From Ruminococcaceae bacterium YAD3003 (GTDB taxonomy: Bacteria > Bacillota > Clostridia > Saccharofermentanales > Saccharofermentanaceae), in assembly GCA_900107185.1 (NCBI GenBank), contig FNPA01000003.1, positions 1-64,000 on the forward strand: a stretch of 64,000 nucleotides of DNA, written 5' to 3'. Below are positions 1-6,438 of this stretch, piece after piece. How positions within the stretch are numbered: the first letter of the stretch is position 1; each line of letters opens with the position of its first letter. The position numbers were made by a program, and so were the translations under genes. The notes below the pieces were generated by a model. It made no database searches. It was not told the DNA's origin and saw nothing but the letters and a program-made list of their open reading frames with translations.

Positions 1-24
1 GATTTATCTTACAACCAGTAATCA

Positions 25-681
25 TCATCTAAATATGTTGACCTGATCATCGATTACGATAAGTTCGCAGTCCAGATCTGCTTCAGAAAACAGTTCATAC
101 CAGTTGCTGCTAATGGACAAAGTCTTCAATCCATCCAACTGTTTGATCTCATCCAAAACACTTTCTGCCAGACCGTTATCATCCTGAACAAAATTACCGA
201 TATAGAGGTTTTCCACACCGGACAAAGACGAAATATACGATACATCAGCCTGACTGAGAAGAACACAAAACGTATTCATAGTATTACTGACATCAGTGTC
301 ATTATCGTTGTGGTTTTTAATTTGTGCATATACGTGTGGTTCTGTAGAACTGGCAAAATGATATTCAGAAATAATTACAGTAATCTTCCATCCCTGTTCA
401 AGGAATCCGCCTTGCCGGCTCATGAAGTCTGCTAATGCGTTTCTTAAAGAATCAAGTTCTTCCAAAGACGGATTGGAACCTTTTTTGAGGGCTATGTTGA
501 GCCTGACAGTCTTATCGTCTTTTGAATATTTCCATTCGTCAATATAAGCTACTTCCACATCCGCATTATTGTTGATGTAGCTTTTTAAAGACCAATATTT
601 TGTTTCAGTGCAGGAACACACACCAAGTAATACTGCCAAAAGCATAATTCCGGCAATCAGACGTTTAATGTAGTATGTCAT
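25..681 (-). CDS. Lipoprotein of unknown function, weakly leucine-rich-repeat-like C-terminus
   Basis: The protein starts with a classical lipoprotein signal: a short basic stretch (YYIKR), a hydrophobic core and a lipobox ending VCSC, so it should be anchored outside the membrane by the second Cys. I chose the ATG at 679-681 because it puts this signal peptide at the N-terminus; a longer reading begins at 759 and adds 26 residues without a signal-like character. The mature part (about 195 residues) has no domain I can name. Its last 80 residues have short hydrophobic periods (SSLSGVENLYI, QLDGLKTLSI) resembling leucine-rich repeats, but this is only suggestive. It lies next to a mobile element and may be either host DNA or cargo. 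Confidence 0.7.
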   Translation of the reverse strand: MTYYIKRLIAGIMLLAVLLGVCSCTETKYWSLKSYINNNADVEVAYIDEWKYSKDDKTVRLNIALKKGSNPSLEELDSLRNALADFMSRQGGFLEQGWKITVIISEYHFASSTEPHVYAQIKNHNDNDTDVSNTMNTFCVLLSQADVSYISSLSGVENLYIGNFVQDDNGLAESVLDEIKQLDGLKTLSISSNWYELFSEADLDCELIVIDDQVNIFR

Positions 682-804
682 TTCTATCTTACAGTTCATT
701 ATTCTGTTTATTATCCCAACTAAGAGTTTCCTCTTGGATATGTAAATTATATCATGCAAATTTTACTATACGAGAATTTTATAAACTTATATTATCTCAG
801 GCAA

Positions 805-826
805 ATAGTTCCATTAATCGTACTTT
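805..826 (-). promoter_or_regulatory. Possible operator, copy 1 of a motif shared with the WYL gene
   Basis: This 22-base stretch matches 20 of 22 bases of the stretch at 27082-27103, which lies just upstream of the WYL regulator gene. In both places it sits upstream of a minus-strand gene in the same orientation. The copy at 27 kb contains an inverted repeat (AGTAC, 8 bases, GTACT); here one arm is AGTTC. This is seen in the sequence; a role as operator is inference. Confidence 0.35.
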
Positions 827-838
827 TATCTACCTGTT

Positions 839-851
839 CCATTTATGGGAC
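839..851 (+). other. Candidate distal attachment site of the mobilizable element
   Basis: CCATTTATGGGAC here matches CCATTTGTGGGAC at 4642-4654, inside the 3' end of the tRNA-Thr gene, at 12 of 13 bases and in the same orientation. tRNA-integrated elements are flanked by direct repeats of the tRNA 3' end, so this could mark the other end of a roughly 3.8 kb element. The match is short and imperfect; chance similarity is possible. Confidence 0.3.
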
Positions 852-868
852 ACCTTGAAAAATAAGGC

Positions 869-897
869 TTGCAAACCGTTTTCCACCCTCATATAAT
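869..897 (+). promoter_or_regulatory. Sigma-70-type promoter of the mobilization module
   Basis: A -35 box TTGCAA (869-874) and a perfect -10 box TATAAT (892-897) are separated by 17 bases. The promoter reads into the small ORF at 959 and then the oriT-like region and mobC. It is the only good plus-strand promoter I see ahead of the four mobilization-module genes. Confidence 0.6.
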
Positions 898-958
898 CTA
901 ACCGTACATAATCGAACATAAGTTCTTATAACTTACCGGAGAAAGCGAGGTGAGAGAA

Positions 959-1069
959 ATGATAAAGACAAAAGGTCATATAAAAAGAGAAACAGTAGTT
1001 ATGATCCTGCTGTCTTTATTGAAAGCTCCCATCCTGCCCGATCTGATCCAACCCAGCGGCCCGGGATAG
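959..1069 (+). CDS. Small ORF, 36 residues, unknown
   Basis: A 36-residue ORF begins at ATG 959 with a purine-rich ribosome site (GCGAGGTGAGAGA) just upstream and lies about 60 bases after the -10 box at 892-897. The product has a basic N-terminus (MIKTKGHIKRE), a hydrophobic middle (VVMILLSLLKAPIL) and a Pro/Gly end (LIQPSGPG). It may be a small membrane peptide or a leader peptide of the mobilization operon. No family is recognised, and the ORF could be non-coding. Confidence 0.35.
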   Translation: MIKTKGHIKRETVVMILLSLLKAPILPDLIQPSGPG

Positions 1070-1241
1070 TTCCTGGAAGCTACAAGGATCCACTACAACA
1101 TAAACAGTTTTTCGCAAAAGCGGTCGTGCTTGTGTGCTGGTATAAGTCGGCCTTTTTACGGAATACACCAAAACTTCAAGAGCGGAAAACTATACCAAAC
1201 TTGCGGTCTGTTTTTTGCGGCTTGACCCAGACTCTACCGCC

Positions 1242-1349
1242 CCACGAAGTGGATCTTTGTATTAGCAAGCAACGTATTTTCGGGAACACGAAAATACAAA
1301 GCTTGTCAGGGAGCGACCCCTGAGACCCCGAGGAACGCAAGATGCGTTC
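1242..1349 (+). other. Candidate origin of transfer (oriT), cluster of inverted repeats
   Basis: The stretch directly upstream of the mobC-like gene carries five inverted repeats in about 110 bases: CCAC/GTGG (1242-1252), CTTTGTATT/AATACAAAG (1255-1263 with 1293-1301), GTATTTTCG/CGAAAATAC (1274-1282 with 1289-1297), TCAGGG/CCCTGA (1306-1323) and GAACGCA/TGCGTTC (1333-1349). The second and third share bases and cannot form together. Relaxase origins typically show such repeats beside mobC, so this is the expected nic region; the nick site itself cannot be read from sequence alone. Confidence 0.5.
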
Positions 1350-1379
1350 AATCAAATTTCATCCCAAGGAGGAAATTTA

Positions 1380-1598
1380 ATGATAAGAATCAAGCCAAAC
1401 AGGAAACGCACCATCGAGTTCAAAGTGATGCTGAGTCCCGAGGAAGCAGAACTCTTGAAGAAGAAATCTGAAGAGTCAGGTCTGTCTCGATCAGAAGTTT
1501 TAAGGAGCTTGTTAATCGGCAGGAGCATCACCGGATACCGGGAAGAATCCACTACCCCATCACACTTTGGTCAGACTATAAGAAAGGACGGTAACTAA
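1380..1598 (+). CDS. MobC-like relaxosome accessory protein (ribbon-helix-helix)
   Basis: This 72-residue protein has the pattern of plasmid mobilization accessory proteins: a basic first strand (RNRT-like KRTIEFKVMLSPEEAE) followed by a helix-turn-helix stretch (LLKKKSEESGLSRSEVLRSLLIG) that resembles ribbon-helix-helix DNA-binding domains. Such proteins bind oriT and help the relaxase nick. It has a perfect ribosome site (AAGGAGG, 1366-1372) and is followed after one base by the relaxase gene, so the two are translationally coupled. It is shorter than many MobC proteins (100-130 residues), apparently comprising only the DNA-binding part. Confidence 0.75.
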   Translation: MIRIKPNRKRTIEFKVMLSPEEAELLKKKSEESGLSRSEVLRSLLIGRSITGYREESTTPSHFGQTIRKDGN

Positions 1599-1599
1599 A

Positions 1600-2997
1600 A
1601 TGGCAGTAACTTCCATATGGGCAGTTAAGAATCGTATGGACACCGTTCTCAACTATATCGAGAATCCGGAGAAAACGACACAAAGGCCGGAAGAAGCTCC
1701 CGATGCTAATGCAGCCATGAAACATATCCGTGACGTTCTCGGATATGCCTGCAACGAAGACAAGACCGACAAGATGATGTATGTCACAGGAGTTAATTGC
1801 GATCCCGATACAGCGCTTGAAGAATTCTTAGAGGTAAAGCAGCGCTGGCACAAAGAAGGCGGACGACTTGCCTATCACGGTTATCAGTCTTTCCTTGAAG
1901 GTCCCGGAGAGATCACAGCTGAAGAAGCTCACGAGATTGGAGTTGAACTTGCTAAAGAGTTGTGGGGCGACAGATTCCAAGTGGTAGTCGCTACTCACCT
2001 TAATACCGGTCATTACCACAATCACTTTGTGCTGAATTCCGTATCATTCACGGACGGTTACAAATTCTATCGAATGAATTCAGATTACCGCAGGATGCAG
2101 GAAATCAGTGACCGTTTGTGCAGAGAGCGTGGCTTGAACGTTATCATGAACCCGTCCACAACAAAGGGCAAAACATATGATGAATGGAAAGCCGAACGCG
2201 AAGGAAAGTATACGGTACGAGGCACGATCCGTGAAGATATCGATTATGCGATCCGACTCTCCAGTTCATGGAACGATTTCGCCGAAATGATGCATGAACT
2301 CGGATACGAGTTTAAGTTCTTCGGGAAGAATCATGAGCCGTTAAAATATCCTGGATTAAAACCGCCTGATGCAAAAGGTTATTTCAGATTCAGGAATCTC
2401 GGCCCTGATTATGATACTGATGCCATTTACAGAAGGATTATCAAGAACACATTAACTCCGGGCATTCAGCTTCATCCTCAAAACAAGATCGATATCAAGG
2501 AGTGGGATCCGCCAGCACAGAAATTAGCACCCAAGCCTCATTTGTTCAGATGGTACTGTTTCAAACTATATACGTTTGTCAGCAGTCCGCGAAAACGGAA
2601 AGAACACATCTCTATGTATATCCGCGAAGATATCCGTAAGTTAGATCACTATATCGAGATGTTGGATTTCATCTGCAAACACGAGGTGTACGACAAGCGG
2701 CCAATATCCGAAGTAAAAGCCGGGTATAACAGGCAACTCGAAGCTTTGCAGGAAAAGAAGAACGAAAGGTATTCATGGCTGAGATATCACGAGAAAAACG
2801 GGCATCAATCATTCGTCACCAGCCTCAAACGTGAAATAAAAGAGATCTCGCAAGAGATGGCAGATATCCGGCACAAACTCAAAATATGTGATGACTGCTA
2901 CATATCGACCGATGAGGTGTTGGAACATGCCGAAAGACTTCAACAACAGCTTCAGTCACAACAAAAACAAAGAAGCCGTGGCGGTCGAGCAAGATAA
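1600..2997 (+). CDS. Relaxase (MobA/VirD2-like mobilization nuclease)
   Basis: This 465-residue protein is a relaxase of the Relaxase/MobA-VirD2 family. The N-terminal third carries the metal-binding three-histidine motif in the form THLNTGHYHNHFVLNSV (about residues 132-148), with an upstream HGYQSF element, and the likely catalytic Tyr lies near the N-terminus. The rest is helical and basic with coiled-coil character (KREIKEISQEMADIRHKL) and ends in a Gln/Arg-rich tail. It would nick oriT at 1242-1349 and lead the single strand into a recipient using a helper conjugation machine. No type IV secretion genes are present here, so the element should be mobilizable rather than self-transmissible. 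Confidence 0.92.
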   Translation: MAVTSIWAVKNRMDTVLNYIENPEKTTQRPEEAPDANAAMKHIRDVLGYACNEDKTDKMMYVTGVNCDPDTALEEFLEVKQRWHKEGGRLAYHGYQSFLEGPGEITAEEAHEIGVELAKELWGDRFQVVVATHLNTGHYHNHFVLNSVSFTDGYKFYRMNSDYRRMQEISDRLCRERGLNVIMNPSTTKGKTYDEWKAEREGKYTVRGTIREDIDYAIRLSSSWNDFAEMMHELGYEFKFFGKNHEPLKYPGLKPPDAKGYFRFRNLGPDYDTDAIYRRIIKNTLTPGIQLHPQNKIDIKEWDPPAQKLAPKPHLFRWYCFKLYTFVSSPRKRKEHISMYIREDIRKLDHYIEMLDFICKHEVYDKRPISEVKAGYNRQLEALQEKKNERYSWLRYHEKNGHQSFVTSLKREIKEISQEMADIRHKLKICDDCYISTDEVLEHAERLQQQLQSQQKQRSRGGRAR

Positions 2998-3017
2998 AAC
3001 AAGGAGTTATCGTATAT

Positions 3018-4175
3018 ATGAAAAAACAATTTAAACCGCTTACGGTAGATACCGCAAAGAATCTTGCTGAAAAGGAATTCGAAAGCATCGATCCCCTGAT
3101 CGATCACTTTCTTCCTGGCAAAGGTTTATATCTTCTTTGCGGCAGCGCAAAAATCGGTAAGTCATGGATGGCACTTCAAATTGCCTTGTGTATCAGCACA
3201 GGTATGAACCTTTGGAATTACGACACCAAAAAGAAAGATGTTTTATATCTCTGCCTAGAAGATGGCGAGAAAAGGTTGCAGGACCGCTTGTTCAGTATTG
3301 CTAATGAATGCCCAAAAGAATTAATGTATAGCACGGATGCTGCTCCAATCGGCGGCGGCCTGGAAGAACAACTTGAAGATGCGCTTAAAGATCATCCGGA
3401 TATCGGTCTGTTCATCATAGACACACTTGCTGCTATCCGTTGCGAGCAGAACAAAGCAGATATTAACACCAAGAATCCTTATCAGGGGGATTACAACACT
3501 ATCAACCCTCTTCACAAGTTCTGTGAAGATCATAATGTCACAATCTTGCTTATTCATCACACCCGCAAGATGAGATCGATTGACCCGTTCGATGATATCT
3601 TGGGTACTAATGGTCTGTTCGGCGCATCCGATGGTGCATTCATTATGCGCAAAGAATCATCTGATATGGATGTCAAACTTCATATTCGCAGCCGCGATAT
3701 GGAAGAACGTGTTCTCACGATCAGATTCAACAGCACACTCAGCCACTGGGAACTTGTCAAAGAGAATACACCCATTGAAGATGCATTTCAGGCAGATGAT
3801 GATCTCAGAAAAGCGCTCGATTACCTGAAAGAACACGAAGCCTTTCATGGCACTGCTACGGAGTTCTGTAATCTGATAAAAGCCAGCAAAAAGCCGCAAT
3901 CAATAAGCGGAAAACTCTGGAACAGAAAGAACGAGCTTGCAAAAATGGGATTCCGTTTTGCCAGAGAACACAAGCGTGACGGCACATATCTGAGTTTTGA
4001 AAAAATCGATCAATTCCCTCAGAAGACTCATAACACCGAAGAAGGAGGATGCTATCCGTTTGATCTCATACTTTGTGGCAACATAATCGAACTGAATCAA
4101 CACTGTGGCAATAAAGCCGTCACATCATCACAGTCGTCACATATCATCTCATATTCAGAAAGGAACTTATCATGA
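3018..4175 (+). CDS. RepA-like AAA ATPase (AAA_25, replicative-helicase type)
   Basis: The protein belongs to the RepA/AAA_25 group of hexameric ATPases. The Walker A motif is CGSAKIGKSWMALQIA (about residues 42-57), Walker B is IGLFIIDTLAAI, and a downstream ILLIHHTRK sensor-like motif follows, as in RecA/DnaB-type folds. After the ATPase core comes a winged-helix-like region near residue 260-330. Such genes in plasmids and integrative mobilizable elements support replication of the excised circle. Its last codons overlap the next gene (ATGA, 4172-4175). The C-terminal 45 residues are low in recognizable structure. Confidence 0.85.
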   Translation: MKKQFKPLTVDTAKNLAEKEFESIDPLIDHFLPGKGLYLLCGSAKIGKSWMALQIALCISTGMNLWNYDTKKKDVLYLCLEDGEKRLQDRLFSIANECPKELMYSTDAAPIGGGLEEQLEDALKDHPDIGLFIIDTLAAIRCEQNKADINTKNPYQGDYNTINPLHKFCEDHNVTILLIHHTRKMRSIDPFDDILGTNGLFGASDGAFIMRKESSDMDVKLHIRSRDMEERVLTIRFNSTLSHWELVKENTPIEDAFQADDDLRKALDYLKEHEAFHGTATEFCNLIKASKKPQSISGKLWNRKNELAKMGFRFAREHKRDGTYLSFEKIDQFPQKTHNTEEGGCYPFDLILCGNIIELNQHCGNKAVTSSQSSHIISYSERNLS

Positions 4176-4510
4176 AAGACAAAGATAACATCAACATCAT
4201 TATTGACCAGCAGCTCACACCTGTAGTAAAAAGCGAGAACTGTACAGCTTACCTGGCTGAAGTATTGAAGTCTGCTCCAGTTAAAGAAACCACCAAACAT
4301 AACGAGACCAAAGAAGTCGACCTCAACCAGCTAAAAGAGAAAAAACTCTTGAGCGTTACAGAGGCATCAAAGCTTTTCGGAATAGGAATGAACCGAATCA
4401 GAGAGCTTACTAATGACAAAGAATGTCCCTTTGTCATCTGGATTGGATCTCACAGAAGGATCAAGAGAGAAGAATTCGAGATATTCCTCAAAGGGCGTCA
4501 GTCCGCCTGA
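4172..4510 (+). CDS. Excisionase-like helix-turn-helix protein
   Basis: This 112-residue protein has a MerR/Xis-type winged helix in its second half: LLSVTEASKLFGIGMNRIRELTND followed by the wing PFVIWIGSHRRIKREEFEIFL, as in Tn916 Xis and similar excisionases (HTH_17). The first 60 residues are hydrophilic and probably disordered. It is translationally coupled to the ATPase gene. In integrative elements this gene is normally followed by a tyrosine integrase; here 127 bases later comes the tRNA-Thr gene, so the integrase is absent from its usual place. It could instead act as a regulator of the module. Confidence 0.8.
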   Translation: MKDKDNINIIIDQQLTPVVKSENCTAYLAEVLKSAPVKETTKHNETKEVDLNQLKEKKLLSVTEASKLFGIGMNRIRELTNDKECPFVIWIGSHRRIKREEFEIFLKGRQSA

Positions 4511-4540
4511 CAAAAAGATGTTTTTTCAGCAGGTGTTACC

Positions 4541-4559
4541 AAATTGTTACCATTTTCGC
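4541..4559 (+). repeat. Short direct repeat, possible recombinase arm sites
   Basis: GTTACCA occurs twice within 19 bases between the excisionase-like gene and the tRNA. Paired short direct repeats next to a tRNA attachment site are typical of tyrosine recombinase or Xis arm sites. The positions are approximate and the role is inference. Confidence 0.3.
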
Positions 4560-4596
4560 GATTTTTGCCCTATTTGAGGTCTCAAGACTAAAAAAG

Positions 4597-4632
4597 AAAA
4601 ACCCTTGAAACGCAATGTTTTCAAGGGTTTTT
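4597..4632. terminator. Bidirectional intrinsic terminator
   Basis: A perfect 14-bp stem (4597-4610 with 4619-4632) with an 8-base loop has A-runs on the left and T-runs on the right on both strands. It can end the plus-strand mobilization operon and the minus-strand tRNA-Thr transcript. Confidence 0.85.
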
Positions 4633-4636
4633 GACT

Positions 4637-4712
4637 TGGAGCCATTTGTGGGACTCGAACCCACGACCTGCTGATTACAAATCAGCTGCTCTACCAACTG
4701 AGCTAAGATGGC
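4637..4712 (-). tRNA. tRNA-Thr (anticodon UGU)
   Basis: A 76-base cloverleaf on the minus strand includes an encoded CCA end (4637-4639). The D-loop contains AGTTGGTAGAGC, the anticodon stem-loop is GCTGA/TTTGTAA/TCAGC with anticodon TGT, and the T arm is GTGGG/TTCGAGT/CCCAC. The acceptor stem pairs GCCATCT with AAATGGC and has one mismatch (C6 against A67). The 3' end abuts the mobilizable element, the usual integration spot for tyrosine recombinases. Confidence 0.95.
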
Positions 4713-4736
4713 GTCCTAACGCTTTAAGCACGGAAG

Positions 4737-4765
4737 ATTATAACTAATCGTTTCCGTAATGTCAA
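4737..4765 (-). promoter_or_regulatory. Consensus promoter of tRNA-Thr
   Basis: On the minus strand, TTGACA (4760-4765) and TATAAT (4737-4742) are both perfect consensus boxes with a 17-base spacer, placed about 25 bases upstream of the tRNA 5' end. Confidence 0.85.
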
Positions 4766-4808
4766 ACACCATTTTCTGTTTTTTCTCATATTTATGATTT
4801 TTCGTGTT

Positions 4809-4836
4809 TTGAGCACATTAATTAAAAGAGTATAAT
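4809..4836 (+). promoter_or_regulatory. Promoter of the kinase-like/HPRT-like pair
   Basis: A -35 box TTGAGC (4809-4814) and a -10 box TATAAT (4831-4836) are separated by 16 bases, 30 bases ahead of the start codon at 4866. Confidence 0.6.
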
Positions 4837-4865
4837 TGATTAAAAGGCTCATTTCGGGGGTATTT

Positions 4866-5837
4866 ATGGCAATTATCACTATCTCTAGACAGAACGGAAG
4901 TCTGGGCGATGAGATTGCCGATGCACTCGCATCCAAACTAGGAACAGTTGTCATCTCCCGTAAATACGCATTAGAAAATTTCTTTGGAGAGATCAATCCC
5001 GGCACACTCGACAGGTTAAATGAGAGCGCCAAATTTTTTGAGACTACGCTTCCCGGCAGTAAGCGTACTTATGCAGATATTCTTGTCGAGAAGATAAGAA
5101 CTCTCGTTTCAGCATCCAAAGATAGGGATTTAATAATTCTCGGAATGGGCGGAAGCGTTCTGCTCGACAGTTTCCCTGGAGCTCTTCATATCAGAGTAAC
5201 CGCCAGTGAGACAACCCGTCTTAACACTATTGCCCGTAAATACCGCATCACTACCGATGAAGCTGCTGAGGTCCTTAATATTGCCGACCGCAAACACAAG
5301 AAGTTCGTCAGAACTGTTTACGGCAAAGATATTACTTCACCTGAACAGTTCGACCTTATTCTCAACACCGACAGATTAAGCGTCGACGAGTGTGTTGATG
5401 CCATATGTGAGCTGGCCAGGAAGCATGACATCAGAGTTAAGCTGTCTGAATCTAACATTGATAAAGGAACTTTCGATCATCAGACTCGCGCAACCAAATT
5501 CAAAAATGAGACTGAAGAAGAATTTGCAAGAATTCTCAATATGTATAACATTGAATGGCTATACGAACCCAAGACATTCCCTGTCGAATGGGATGCCGAA
5601 GGAAACGTAACGATGGCTATCTCCCCTGATTTCTTTCTTCCGAAGTTCAATCTTTATCTTGAACTCACAACAATGGATCAGAGATACGTAACCAAGAAGA
5701 ATAAGAAAATGCGTCTTGTACAGGAACTCTATCCGGGCACTAATATCCGCATAGTTTATAAGAAAGATTTCAACGAATTGGTTGACCGTCTGAAATTGTT
5801 TGGCGGCCTCAACGACAATACCCGGGAGGATAACTAA
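4866..5837 (+). CDS. Cytidylate kinase-like protein fused to a PD-(D/E)XK nuclease-like domain
   Basis: Residues 1 to about 195 resemble the cytidylate-kinase-like family: a P-loop variant at the very start (ITISRQNGSLGDEIADALA), an IILGMGGSVLL strand, and an ADRKHKKFVRTVYG helix. Residues about 215-323 look like a different fold, a PD-(D/E)XK nuclease or transfer-type domain: YEPKTFP, then SPDFFLPKFNLYLELTT, then a Lys-rich helix and TNIRIVYKKDF. I chose ATG 4866 because the P-loop protein family starts immediately with such a strand and a GGGGGT ribosome site precedes it. It abuts the next gene with no gap. The P-loop lacks the usual second Gly-rich context, so kinase activity is uncertain. 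Confidence 0.75.
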   Translation: MAIITISRQNGSLGDEIADALASKLGTVVISRKYALENFFGEINPGTLDRLNESAKFFETTLPGSKRTYADILVEKIRTLVSASKDRDLIILGMGGSVLLDSFPGALHIRVTASETTRLNTIARKYRITTDEAAEVLNIADRKHKKFVRTVYGKDITSPEQFDLILNTDRLSVDECVDAICELARKHDIRVKLSESNIDKGTFDHQTRATKFKNETEEEFARILNMYNIEWLYEPKTFPVEWDAEGNVTMAISPDFFLPKFNLYLELTTMDQRYVTKKNKKMRLVQELYPGTNIRIVYKKDFNELVDRLKLFGGLNDNTREDN

Positions 5838-6383
5838 GTGTCAAATCTTGAAGAGACTCTGAAGACCGAACGTGTCGTTTACAGTGAAGAAACCATCAAG
5901 GCCAGAGTTGCAGAACTCGGTAAACAGATAACCGAAGATTACGCCGGAAAAGAACTGGTAGTAATCGGTGTTATCAAGGGGTCCCTTTATTTCTTATCTG
6001 ATCTTACCAGAGCCATCGACCTTCCTGTAAAGGTCGATATGATCGGCTTTTCAAACATTCCCGATACAACATCAAAAACTGGTATCGTTCGTATAACAAA
6101 GGATATCGATATTGATATTACAGATAAGCATGTTCTTGTAGTTGAGGATGTAATCAGAACAGGTCTTACAACTGCTTATATAATTCAGAATCTCGAGATG
6201 AAGAAGCCGGCGGATATCACGCTTTGTTCCATGCTTCTTAATCCCGACAGACTTCTCATGACGATCCCCGTTAAATACTTCGGATTTGAGATCAACGACC
6301 AGTGGCTCGCAGGATACGGTCTCGACCATGATGAGATTGGCCGTAACCTTCCATATATCGCTCAGATTCCCAAGCGAAAATAA
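5838..6383 (+). CDS. hpt: Hypoxanthine/guanine phosphoribosyltransferase family protein, diverged active site
   Basis: The 181-residue protein has the HPRT layout: a KGS pyrophosphate loop (VIGVIKGSLYFLSDL, residues 43-55), a PRPP-binding motif VLVVEDVIRTGLTT (99-112), and a C-terminal GYGLDHDEIGRNLPYI motif. Family members convert hypoxanthine or guanine with PRPP to IMP or GMP. The family consensus of the PRPP motif is E-D-I-I-D-T-G; here the second acidic residue, the presumed general base, is Arg107. The usual LDKP is also LNPD. It starts with GTG directly after the stop of the previous gene (ribosome site GGGAGGA), so the two are co-translated. It may be a non-catalytic or altered-specificity paralog. 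Confidence 0.8.
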   Translation: MSNLEETLKTERVVYSEETIKARVAELGKQITEDYAGKELVVIGVIKGSLYFLSDLTRAIDLPVKVDMIGFSNIPDTTSKTGIVRITKDIDIDITDKHVLVVEDVIRTGLTTAYIIQNLEMKKPADITLCSMLLNPDRLLMTIPVKYFGFEINDQWLAGYGLDHDEIGRNLPYIAQIPKRK

Positions 6384-6404
6384 TTATTTTAGATTATCCC
6401 AAAG

Positions 6405-6438
6405 AAAAATCCCGATGACCTGAATCACCGGGATTTTC
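6405..6438. terminator. Bidirectional terminator between hpt and the noncoding RNA
   Basis: AAAATCCCG (6406-6414) pairs with CGGGATTTT (6429-6437). On the minus strand it is followed by TTTTTCTTT, a better T-run than on the plus strand, so it fits the end of a minus-strand transcript from the 6.4-7.2 kb region as well as the end of hpt. Confidence 0.8.

Noticed and set aside
1126-1323. 65-codon ORF in front of mobC
   Set aside because: It overlaps the inverted-repeat cluster and lacks a ribosome site.
4423-4608. 61-codon ORF over the end of the Xis-like gene and the tRNA-side terminator
   Set aside because: It is a shadow frame; the terminator and tRNA explain the sequence.
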